Positions 1-10,598 of a stretch of DNA of 64,000 nt are shown one piece after another. Made by a program: the position numbers and the translations under genes. The notes under the pieces were generated by a model that saw only the letters and a list, made by a program, of their open reading frames with translations, was not told the origin of the DNA and made no database searches. This DNA is from Fratercula arctica (taxonomy: Eukaryota > Chordata > Aves > Charadriiformes > Alcidae). The stretch lies in contig CANTUZ010000001.1 in assembly GCA_947846985.1 (NCBI GenBank), positions 69,457,521 to 69,521,520 on the forward strand. Direction: 5' to 3'. Each line of letters opens with the position of its first letter. Positions within the stretch are counted from its first letter, which is position 1.

Positions 1-264
1 AGAACAAACTCTCTGTACACTATTTCCTCGTGAAATCGTAGCTAGAGCAGCAATTCTGTGTCATGATTTAACCGAATTTCAGTATATATATCTATAGGAG
101 ACAGACAATGCGTTTAAGAGTTCTGACTTTCCACATTTTTTTCTCTAATAAAGCCGGCAAGGAAATAGTCTCATCCAGACATGCAATGAACATAACTGGA
201 GTTTAGAATCAAGTTAATGTATTTCAGACAGTCATCTTGTCTGGATTTTCTTCGAAATACCCAC

Positions 265-523
265 CTTCTGGTGCAGACATATACTCCTGAGTCTTCTAGC
301 ATTGCTGGTAAAAACCAGAGCGCATCTCCTTTTGCCCAGATTCGTGGATCTTCATCTCTTCCTGATATTACGGTTTTTGAACCATTTTTATACCATGTGA
401 TATTAGGGGTCAAGGCAGAAAAATCCAAATGTTTGTATCTGGGGGAAGGGCATTTCAGAACCACAGGTTCTCCATGCAGTTCATAGTAGTGTTTGAAAAA
501 CACGGTGTGATCTGGGCAGTTTT
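265..523 (-). CDS. IL1R2: IL1R2 first immunoglobulin-domain exon
   Basis: This exon encodes most of extracellular Ig domain 1. The domain cysteines are visible in LKCPSP and VYVCTR. The core Trp is in ITWYKNGS, and two N-glycosylation sequons (NIT, NGS) overlap it. The stretch DALWFLPAMLEDSGVYVCT closely follows IL1R2 (GALWLLPALQEDSGTYVCT) and fits IL1R1 less well. The acceptor AG at 525-524 joins in frame to the phase-1 donor at 638 and makes a GAA codon, giving STENCPDH. The donor is AAG|GTGGGT after 265. A stronger-looking pyrimidine-rich acceptor at 553 is out of frame. The remaining Ig domains, the transmembrane segment and the short tail lie before position 1. The 3' boundary is less certain, because the reading frame stays open to 171. 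Confidence 0.85.
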
Positions 524-638
524 CTATATAAATCAGAGATATTTTTACATTACTGTCAGCAGGGCACATTGAACAGAAGGGAGAGGGAGACAGGAAAAAA
601 AAAAAAAAAAAATAAAGAGACAAAAAGCATGCCCTTAC

Positions 639-717
639 CTGTGCTTTTGACTTGCTGGAGTCTGAAAGCAGAGGTGCCCGCTGTGCACGTCACCAGGACA
701 AAGAAGAGCCCACGCAT
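639..717 (-). CDS. IL1R2: IL1R2 signal-peptide coding exon (partial gene)
   Basis: Interleukin-1 receptor type 2 is a decoy receptor that binds IL-1 at the cell surface, or as a shed form, without signalling. This exon starts at ATG 717-715 and encodes a short hydrophobic leader (MRGLFFVLVTCTAGTSAF, then RLQQ). The stretch SAFRLQ lines up with the start of mature mammalian IL1R2 (SAFTLQ), which fixes the identity. The exon ends CAG at 639 before a consensus donor GTAAGG, leaving one base (phase 1). An AG at 749-748 (CCCCTCAG) could be the acceptor that opens this exon, which would give about 30 bases of 5'UTR. An in-frame TTG upstream is not needed as a start. MAP4K4 lies upstream in the same orientation, as in other tetrapods. 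Confidence 0.88.
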
Positions 718-747
718 TATTTCCCAGAGGAAAGCAGAAGGAGACAA

Positions 748-1374
748 CTGAGGGGAAGTGTCTTGAAATCTACAGGGAAGTTCATTACAAGACAGAAAAC
801 ATAATGAAAATAATCAACGCTAACTGAAGAGTTAACTGCTCTTTTCCTCGCTCCGAACCTGGTGAGCTTTGGTTCATCCTGCGTGAGCAGAAAGGCTTCT
901 TCATCCCTAGTTTATGGGGCCTGACTTGCGGAACAACTTTGTGGCTTGGCACAAAGACATCACTTCTGTCCCTTTCCTTTCACTCCAGGAGATGCAAACA
1001 ACATACCACAAGATGCTGCTGTCCCCCCAGCTTTTCAGTGCAACAGCTACGGGTGGAAAACTCTAGCTCTGCTTATTTTGCAATAAGATGTGACTGAGAC
1101 GCGGGTTGGGGGTTTCGAGTTAGCTGCAGGGTAGATAACTTGGGTGAACACAGGAGCAAAGATGCAACAGAATGGACTTTCGCTCCTTCAGCAGTCACTT
1201 CAGGTGTCTCCCAAAGTTGCATGGACCTCATTAAATCCTGTGTCACTTTCTCTTCCCCACTGAGGCCAGCTAGCATAGATCAGGCTGCAGGCAAGCTTCC
1301 TGCTATAGCCAGAGCCAAGCTCTCAAAGCCTCCAACAAATGTTTCTCTTGGGACAAAAAACTTTGATTCCCATG
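748..1374. other. Non-coding, upstream of the IL1R2 signal exon
   Basis: No supported gene. This stretch lies 5' of the IL1R2 signal exon on the minus strand, so it is either promoter-proximal sequence or the 3' end of intron 1. A likely 3' splice site (CCCCTCAG) abuts position 747. The short ORFs at 1073-1276 and 1140-1433 have no recognisable domain. Confidence 0.4.
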
Positions 1375-1775
1375 TGTCCCGGTTTGAGCGACGCAGGGTT
1401 AATTTCTCTTTCAGAAATTTTACTTTTCAGTAAGGTCTCTTCTAGTCCCAGGGAAAACTGCATTTTTAGAGGACTCTAGTGTCTGAATTTGTGAAAATAT
1501 TTACTTTATAGCCAGCTATGGTATGCGGGTTTCAAGGTCTCAGTGTTTTCAAGCTACCACAGCTTCCTACTGATATAATTGGCTGAGTATAATCCTCGTA
1601 TATTTTATATTGGTATCGGGATCAATATTGGTTCTTTAGTATTATTAATGTTAATTATTTAGAATTATTCTATTAAATCTGTTTATATTTCAGCTCTTGG
1701 CTTTTCTTTTTTTTCCGATTTCCCTTCCCGGATGGGGAGGGGTCATCAGGTGGTAAAATAATTGTCTAAACGACA
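1375..1775 (+). mobile_element. Decayed solo LTR, ERVL-like (about 400 bp)
   Basis: The segment opens with TGTCCCGGTTTGAGCGACGC and closes with TAAACGACA, so it has the TG...CA ends of a retroviral LTR. The middle is A/T-rich, with a long pyrimidine tract near 1697-1725, as in avian ERVL solo LTRs. No internal retroviral genes flank it, and no clear 5-bp target duplication is seen (CCATG before, ATAAA after), so it is old or slightly misplaced. It lies about 650 bases upstream of the IL1R2 signal exon, in the opposite orientation to that gene. The family assignment rests on recognition of the ends and layout, not on a database search. Confidence 0.5.
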
Positions 1776-4700
1776 ATAAATTGTTGCAGGTTCTTCAAAC
1801 CATAACGCATGGCACGTGCACCCATCTTGCTGGTGGTGCCCAAGTGAGTTTTCAGCATGGACACTATTACAATCTGTGCTAAAAAAAGATGAGGAAAACC
1901 CTGAACAACTTGTTCTAAAAATCAGACCCTAAGGGAAAACAAAACTATCCACTGCCAGTCATTCATAAGTTGTCAACTGTGTTGGCCTGGCATGGGCAAG
2001 GCAACTTCTGCGCACATCACTGAATGCTTCCTGGTCTGCCATGAGGTTTCAGCTGCTGCTGCTCAGTTGATTGATTTTGCGTTATCTCAGTGTGCCACAG
2101 GCAAAAATACATAAAACATGCTACATATGGGCACCAGTTTATGCTCTGTGTAAGGTATTTATGTGCCAGACAGTACATACATGCATGTGATATATACTAT
2201 TTCCATTTTACATGCAGAAATATAAATTGCATGCGTTTAACATTAGCCTAACACTATAATTGTCCCGTAGGATGAATATTAAATGACAACTGCTTCAAAT
2301 TGTATCCAAAAGCAAAAATATATTTCTACCACTATAATGCATCGTATTCATAGGTACTCACCTTCAGGCATCTTCTGGGTATCCCACCATGCTCACATTT
2401 ATAATGCGGCTTTAATCCAAATTTCTCCCTGTTCTAGTAGCTATATTTGTCTGACAAGTGATAGTTTGACTATAATAAACTATTTCCAGCTTATTGTCAT
2501 CTCTACACCACCACAAAGCCAACCTCTTGCTCAATAATACTGTTTCGTAACCCCGGGTCGTCTCCTGTACCTCTAGATCTGCAGAGCTTTCCAGGGCATT
2601 GGCATGGAGCCGTAGCCCCTCTCAGGGCTACACCTGGACTAGGTGCTCATGGCTTTGTCTGCAGCATTAACAAGCCCATGGTTCACAGTAATACCCTCTA
2701 ACAGGGGACTTTCTCTCTTGTTACATCCTTTGCCTGATGAAAATACTTCGCTATTTTGTTCAGAGCTTTGCAGTGCCTTTGGTTTAGTATCTAGCAATCT
2801 CCATAAACCCTACACAACCCGAAGGGTTAAGGGAGATTTTCATTCCCAAATTTCCATCACATTCACTCACCTGTGGTTCTGCAGTCTTTCAGCCATTAGC
2901 TTCTCACGAAAAGATTTAAAACTGAAAATCACCAGTGAGGACCTTATATAGGGTTTATCTCAGCCCACAGAGGAAATTTGTCTCTCGTTGCCCAATCAGA
3001 TTTGTGTCAGAACCAAATGACATTTTAGACCCACCTTTCTTTCCTTCCGTAGAGTGCGGATGAGAGAGAGAGACACAGAGAGAAGGAAAAAATATGTATT
3101 TGAATTTCCCAAAAAAGGGGAAATGACCGCTAAATATATGACTAAATTTCCCTTTTTCTGACGAATGGTGGTTTGCACACACTCATGTCCTCACATGACT
3201 ATTTCACGCTCTACCTCAACTAAAAAATTCTCATGGGTAACAAAAGGTGTCCTGCAGCATAGTCAGCAGCTAAATAATTGCAATCCTCACACAATGTGGT
3301 TTAGCAAGTTCTTCGTGGACAACATAAATCTTCTGTGATTTCCCAGATCGCTTGTGAATCACAAATGGGTTGATTCCCCTTTCCTTCCATAACATCCATC
3401 TTAGTGTCACAGCTTACACTAAAGCTCTCTTTGCAATGGAGTATAAAGAATTAACAATATAAGCACGTTATGGCATCCAGGCTCATGAGCAGAAGGGGTA
3501 AGAAATGGGTTATGAATTACAGCAACGTTGGCCTCCACCTGTTTAGAAGAGGGCAATCTAGTGGAGGACTTCAGTCTGTAACTGGACGACAAGCCAATTT
3601 TTCCTGTGCCTTGTCCTGACGTGTGATGCCTCCTGCGGGCAACCCTGAATTTCTTACTTGATCCCTCAAAGTCTCTTGATCCCTCAGGGAGCAGCTGTCC
3701 TGCGCTGCCTCCTTGCTAGCCCAGGAAGGCAACGTGTGGTGACGGGCTCAGGCCTGCTGGACCTGGAGTCAGCGCACAGGTCTCTGCTAGCAGACCTCAG
3801 TAAGATGCCCTCCCCTCCCCAGACTTTGTAAACCTCAGCTGAGCAGCCCCAGTGTGGAGCACCAGGATCCTAGCCCGAGGCTCAGGCTTTGAGGTGCTCT
3901 CACTAACCAAATGATGAGTGAGCAATAAAAACAACATACCTGTTTATCACAGTAAGCATGTAAGAACCATTTTTTATTTAGCCCTAATGTAATTCCTTAA
4001 CTCCTCCTTTAACTAATATCAGCCTCGCTTATGCTGGAGCCCACAGAATATTGTTTGAGATGAAAAGATTTTGAGACCATGCTGCCATCTATTATGGAGA
4101 GAAGAAACATATAGATGATGACATCTATTAATATACTGCAATCTTTGGGGATGTGTCATGTGCTTGGGTTGCACATATTCATTTGTGCAGGCAATATCCA
4201 CCATATTACAGCAACTTCAGTGAATAAAAAGAAAAAAAATCACAAAGCCCCGTATTTCAATCTGTAACGGTCTTTGCAGTTTCTACATCCTGATCAATGC
4301 AGTCATTGCAAGGGTCTCTACAGCTATCAGCCCCACACGTGCCTGACCATTTTGCCCGAAGCAGTCCTGTTATCCATAAACCTGAAAGGCTGATAACACA
4401 CCTGAAGTTAGTTACTGCCCTATAGTGCTCCATCTTCTTGGTGAAAAGAAAGAACTCACCTTCATTGATGCTAAGCTCCCACATTTGGGCTACGAAACTG
4501 GTTTTGCTTGCTGGAGCCCCCACACCTCATTCTGAGAATCTCACCTAATGAATTATAAAATTATTTCAGTCCTTCCCTTTTCAGTTCACTGTATGGCAAA
4601 CAGACAAAAAGGCTGTCGGATTGGGCGACCTATCTTATATTACGTCTAAGTTCAGGCTATTACTATGTGATTTATGCAATAAAGGTGGGAGTCTCTAATG

Positions 4701-5321
4701 GTAACCCTGGTCACAAAAGCCAGGCAAGTTCCCAGCAAATAACCCAGACATTTACCAGACTCAGAAAGAGCAAAACTGCACGAAATGAGGTTTGATGTCT
4801 TTGGAAAGATTGTACCTACCAACTGCTGCAAACACATTCATTGCATTCACAGAGTAAAGCCATCCACCAGCAAGCTGTTCAATGAGCAGCAGAACTGCCA
4901 TCACCTGCTTTTCTGGAGATTTGTGCCCCACACACACATGCACCCCTCCACTGCAGCCACTTCAGCTCTCCCCTCATGGCCTTTCCTCACCACGCTCCCA
5001 CTCTTTCCTTCCCCCCACTTCATGTCCTCTGCTCCCACCTCACCCATGACCCGTTTGGCTAGGCCAGGTGCAGCACATCCTTGGGCTCACTCACAACTAC
5101 ATCATTGCTGACTGGTCAACTTCTCATTGCCCATCACCACGGGTAAGGACTGGGCTCTGCCTGCCTGTGAGGCAATGCTTTGGGTTTCCCATCTGTACAC
5201 ACCACCAGTGACCAATTTTCCTCGCGCTACAACAGCTCCAGACCCTTTGAAAACACAGCCCCTTGGAAAATACAGCTGAAGGAGGCTAAAGGGTTCAAAA
5301 TGAGCTTGTAATGCAATAACA
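1776..5321. other. Intergenic or 5' intronic DNA, no gene seen
   Basis: About 3.5 kb with no supported gene, RNA gene or recognised repeat. ORFs here are under 110 codons, have no domain and are not flanked by convincing paired splice sites. Local features are a short GA-rich tract near 3061-3090 and a pyrimidine-rich stretch near 4960-5060. Confidence 0.4.
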
Positions 5322-5420
5322 TATAGAATGATTCAGGTTGGAAGGGACCTTAAAGATCATCTAGTTCCAACCCCCCTGCCATGGGCAGGGACACCTCCCA
5401 CTAGACCAGGCTGCTCAACC
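5322..5420 (-). mobile_element. CR1 LINE 3' end fragment
   Basis: About 100 bp of the CR1 3' terminal region in reverse orientation. It begins with the tail reverse complement (tagaatgattcaggttggaa), followed by the diagnostic block ggaccttaaagatcatctag and ccatgggcagggacacctcc. It is truncated at its 5' end, as is usual for CR1, and carries no protein. Confidence 0.9.
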
Positions 5421-6275
5421 AGGTATGCTGACCTGCCTTAGAAAACTAAACCAAAACCACATGCCTACACAGTAGCAGTGCAGTTCCCAGGTGGCATAAC
5501 GTCCTCAGATACACCTAACAAGGGTCAACACTTTTAATCAACTTTCTTCAGAAGGGCTCTGTCCTGGCTGGCTTTTTACCCAGAAAATATCCTGATCACA
5601 TGCACCAGTACCAGGACTTTAAGTTAAAATAGTATATCTGGAGGTGCAAAAGTCTGGTTTAAAATAACTCAGGAAGAAATGAAAGATAGAACAAGTATTT
5701 TTTTAGGAGCTGTCTGCTGAGAAGGCCATGTCACTTTGCGGTCAGTTATTACTGAGTGTTTATAAACAGAAATATGCAAGTCTAGCAGCTATATATATAG
5801 AGAGGCTCGTTTAGGGAAGCTGGCTGGTGTCATTCTGTGGTTTCACTGTGCTGATGATTCATTTACACAGCTCAAGACGCTGGAGCATAGCTGTGAAATT
5901 CCTAACTTGAAGACCAGGCTATTCTCCATATGTCTCACTCGTTGCTCATCTCACTAAATCACTATTTCCCGCACCAGGCCTACATGCAGCTGCCTTCCCG
6001 CGTTTGGGTGGATTTTGGTCCCCCAGGACATCCCAATATAATAACAAAAATCTCAAGTAATATTTAGCATTCTGGCAGTTCATTGCAATAGAAGATTTCA
6101 AAAGGCCTCCACAAGCAAAGTGTGTCTGTTCATTCTCCCTACTCCATGGAAGGGGAAATGGAAATTCAGGCATCATGGAGTGGGGCTAAGACCATTTCTA
6201 TAAGAGACAGTTAAGGTGTCAGATTTTTCTAGCGACTCCCAAGTTCTGCTGTTTGTCTTGGAGGAATTCACCCAA
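5421..6275. other. Intergenic DNA, no gene seen
   Basis: No supported gene. A small TA palindrome (ctatatatatag) lies at about 5789-5800. The minus-strand ORF at 5946-6176 shows no domain. Confidence 0.4.
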
Positions 6276-6551
6276 GTGAGTGCCCAGTGACAGGACAAGG
6301 GGCAACACGCACAAACCGGAACATGGAAAATTCCATCTGAACATAAGGAAAAACTTCTTTACTTTGAGGGCGTCAAAGCACTGGAACAGGCTGCCCAGAG
6401 AGGTGGTGGAGTCTCTGTCTCTGGAGACATTCAAAACCCGCCTGGACGCGTTTCTGTGCAACCTGCTCTGGGTGACCCTGCTCTGGCAGGGGGGTTGGAC
6501 TGGATGATCTCTGAAGATCCCTTCCAACCCCTACCATGCTGTGATTCTGTG
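6276..6551 (+). mobile_element. CR1 LINE 3' fragment, with end of ORF2
   Basis: A 5'-truncated CR1 copy. The frame still reads the conserved end of the CR1 ORF2 protein ([18 protein letters not shown], then KTRLDAFL). It is followed by the 3'UTR block ggttggactggatgatctc and the tail tgtgattctgtg. It carries only the last part of the reverse transcriptase ORF and cannot be functional. Confidence 0.93.
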
Positions 6552-9500
6552 GAGTGACCCTGTGGCTGATGATGTTTGGCATCCAGGAACTGCATTCACA
6601 TGTATTTTGCTATCTCTTCTGTTATTCAGTTTGGCTGAGCCAGCTTCACGTGATTAAAAATAGGAGAAATTTTCTCTGGTTCACATAAGAATAAGGTGGC
6701 GAGGCATTAAGAAATATTGAATGTTGAAAGCTGACTGGCAAGCGGATGCAAAGTAAACCACAACTATTGCACCAACGCATGTTCTTGGGCTTTATTGATA
6801 TGGGCAAACCTGGTTTTAATAATTTATAATGTCCTTGTGCACAGTTCCCAGATGGGCTCTTGGGGAGCACAGAAATGGAAAGGGAATTGAAAAAGCTGTC
6901 CAACTCTGAGAAACACCAAATACACGGGACAGAAAGAGAAAGACTAAACAGAGGGATTAACCCGATGCACAACAGATGCTAAGAATACAAGAATTTGAAT
7001 GCTTGGCCAGAGAAATAAGTGCTGTCATACACCAGTTGTTTATGAATGACTGGGAGAAACAGGAGAAGGTGGGCCAAGAGACATAGGCTTTGTCATGAGG
7101 GAGGACTCGTTTGGCCAGAGCAGTGACAGCCTGGTTATAGACTCCCCTCTACTCCATGGTCTCCTGGGATTTCCCCATGCCTTTTCACTGCAAAAGAAAC
7201 CAGGCAGACTGTGAAGAATAATTACGCTGTCAAGAGCTGGAAGGGGAAGGGAGGAGGAGACCCTCATTGTAGAAGTCGACAGGCTGCAAGGGAAAAAAGT
7301 AATGGCTAGAAAGGCCCAGAGACAGCAGCACTGAAGCCAGAAGTATTTTAAGCAACAAAAAGTGCCTCACCTGCCCTCACACCAAATGGAGTTTGGGTTG
7401 GCCAAGGGGACCCTCCCTGCATCGGTCATCCCCATCAGCATACACATCACACCCATGTTTGCAATACTTGCCTGGGATGCTGGAAGGTCTTTATCTTTTC
7501 CACTACTGCTGCACACAGACTGCCAGCAGCAGATTAAATTGTCTGTGCAGCCACAGACTGGTGAAATAAAGAACTGATTTGTAAAAGAAGAGGGATTTGC
7601 TGGCTTTTTCTTTAAAGGAAGAAAATATCCTTGGCCACAGCCTACATGACATATGATGCAACGTGGACAAGCAGTGAAGGAGGGTTGCTGCAAAGCTGTA
7701 TTTGTTGAAAGCTGTAGAGGTAAAGTGGTGTCTCTGTCCCTATACACTGAACTGGAGAGGGCAGTCTAAATTGTTAAATAGTGACAGTCTCACCAGCACC
7801 ACATCTGAATGCCTCTCTAAAATTACAATAGAAGTGGGGAAAAAAATCTCTTGCTGCCCTTCATTCTCCCATGGATAAAATTATGTATAGATATGCTGAA
7901 TTTTGTTCCTGGTGTGTCACACAGTGACTTCACTAGTGTAAAGCCTCAGATGCTGATAATCACATGCTGCAAGTGAATCAGTAGGTTCACTGCCGAAATG
8001 GAAGTGCGGATGAATGTGTACTTCTTTGCAGATCTGCAGGTGATGACTGCCAAGGCAGGTGGACCACAACTTGCAGCTCAGCTTGAGCACTTCCCTGAGC
8101 TACCAGCCATCCCCACTGCTCGGATGGACTAAGCCTACAGCATACATTGTCTACCATGCCTCAGTGCAGGGTTTTAGGCAAAGCTGTAGCACCGACAGGG
8201 TCACTCACCATGTCAGGACTGATTGGTGGGGTTGGCTGGGAGCTAGTGATGCCGAGGAGAAGAACAGAGATTTCCCACAGCTAAGGCATCTTCTCAGAGC
8301 GCAGGCAGTGAGTCAGCAGGGGCACTAGGGACAAGCTAGAAAAAAGCAAACCTGAGCTTGATGAGTAGCTTTTCTTTCCCCTCCATTTCCAAAATCATGA
8401 TCGGTCTTTTCATATATGAAGCAACATAACGTGCTCTGTGGTCTTACGTGTGAAAAGTGTAGAGCGATTTAAAAACACAGCAGTAATTACAAAAAGCCCA
8501 TGATAATAGTAGACAGGGGAGGAGCTGAGTCTGGTCAAGGAGCATGAATCCGTATAGAGTTACATGAGGCACAGTAAACAGGGAATTCCAGAAGCAAAGA
8601 GAAAAACAGACGACAAAGATTTTTGTTCATGATTGCCTTTTTGTTAGCTGAACTTGAATTTAATTGGTAAAAAGTAACTTCATAACTAGGAAAAAACAGT
8701 GACCGATATATGTCCTGTGATTAGGGGAAAATTGAGCTAGTATGGATCATACATTACTGTAGATGTACTGGGAGGGTAATATTAACCATTAATTTTTTAT
8801 TACATGTTGCTGAATGAAATCTTTGTCTCACCAAGAAAATGAAGTAATTTATTTAATGCAGGCAGTAAATCTTTTCATTTATCTTAGTTTTACTATCCTT
8901 CTGACACAGAAGTATATTTCATGCACTTGTTTTAAGAAACAAGAGTATGAAATACACTTAGTGGATACAGTTACCCAAGGTATTTCTTTCCTACTCTACT
9001 TTCTCGATTCAAAGTGTTACAGGAGTTGGGGAGGGCTGGGGTGGAGGACAGTGCAAAGCATATACAGCGCATGTAGTATAGAAATAAGGACCCCAAAGTT
9101 TCAGTTGCAGTTGGCATTCTTCCTTAGTACTTGTACTGTGTTTAGTGTCACGATGGTCAGCAATTCTGACTGACATCAAGAGTTGCTAGAGAAAAAATAA
9201 GACAAGATTAGACTTGTTCGGGATTAGTGATGTAATGGAAGAGGAGGTTACAAATAAATGAATAACAAATAATACAACAGATACTGCTTGTCAAAGGGGA
9301 AAAAAAATCAGTGTATTTGAACACAGGAATTAGGAGAAATCGAGTCAGTTCAGAAGAATAAAAAAGCCAATTCCAACATCACTGTTGTCCTCCTAAAGAG
9401 GAAATGCAAGAGCAGCCTAAAGTGATGCTACAAGATCACATTTGCTTGCAATAAAGATAAGGTAGGCTTAGTCTTTCTTTTTTATCTTCTATTTATCTGT

Positions 9501-9868
9501 TCAGTTGGTGCTCATACATTGAAGCACTGAAGAAAGTAAGATTTTGTACCATTCGTTCAGGTTAATATATGCATTTGGTTTAATAAAAACAGCCGGGCTT
9601 GGAGGGTTCTGTTATATTCATAATGGCTGACCACACAACAGGAGTACAAATGCACGTGGGGCAGCAAAACTTATCTTAGGAGGATTTCAGGCTTCAAATG
9701 CACAGAGCTAAGCCCTTCTCCAGCACATTGTGTTCTGTACTAGTTAAAAAGGGAACTCATAATTTCAGCAACTGTTTTTTAAAGACTTTGGGAGGATTTT
9801 ACACGTGACGGGAAGTCAAAAAAATATTCAATGTTATTTGTTTAAATAATTGCTATCGGTTCTACCGA
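6552..9868. other. Intergenic DNA, no gene seen
   Basis: About 3.3 kb without a supported gene. The minus-strand ORF at 7367-7747 (126 codons) and the plus-strand ORF at 8814-9173 (119 codons) have no recognisable domain or splice context. Base composition is ordinary A/T-rich avian intergenic DNA. Confidence 0.4.
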
Positions 9869-10598
9869 TATAGGCTGGGCAGTGACTGGCTTGAGAGCAG
9901 CCCCGAAGAAAAGGACTTGGGAGTGCTGGTGGATGAGAGGCTCAACATGAGCCGTCAGTGTGCACCAGCAGCCCAGAAAGCCAATCTTATCCTGGGCTGC
10001 ATCAGGAGAAGCGTGGCCAGCAGGTCGAGGGAGGTGATTCTCCCCCTCTACTCCACGCTTGTGGGACCCCACCTGGAGTACGGCATCCAGTTCTGGAGCC
10101 CCTACTACAAGAAAGATATGGACGTACTGGAACGTGTCCAGAGAAGGTCCATGAGGATGATCAGAGGGCTGGAGCACCTCTCCTGTGAGGACAGACTGAG
10201 AGAGTTGGGGTTGTTCAGTCTGGAGAAAAGAAGGCTCTGAGGAGACCTTATAGTGGCCTACCAGTATCTTAAGGGGGCCTACAAGAAAGCTGGGGAGGGA
10301 TTTTTTAGGATGTCAGGTAATGGTAGGACTAGAGGGAATGGATTAAAACTAGAGATGGGTTGATTCAGATTGGATGTTAGGAAGAAGTTCTTCACCATGA
10401 GGGTGGTAAGACACTGGAACAGGTTGCCCAGGGAGGTGGTGGAAGCCCCATCCCTGGAAGTTTTTAAGGCCAGGCTGGATGGGGGTCTGAGCAACCTGAT
10501 CTAGTGGGAGATGTCCCTGCCCATGGCAGGGGGGTTGGAACTAGATGATCTTTAAGGTCCCTTCCAACCCTAACCATTCTGTGATTCTATGATTCTAT
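9869..10598 (+). mobile_element. CR1 LINE, 5'-truncated, about 730 bp
   Basis: The longest CR1 copy here. It reads the C-terminal part of the CR1 reverse transcriptase ([51 protein letters not shown]). The frame is broken by TGA at 10,238-10,240, where CR1 proteins normally continue with RGDL. Homology resumes past the stop to the 3'UTR (ggttggaactagatgatctt) and the tail gtgattctatgattctat. The premature stop is probably a CpG decay product. The element is dead. Confidence 0.95.

Noticed and set aside
171..623. IL1R1 or another IL-1 receptor family member instead of IL1R2
   Set aside because: The SAFRLQ leader end, the WFLPAMLEDSGVYVCT stretch and the position next to MAP4K4 fit IL1R2 better.
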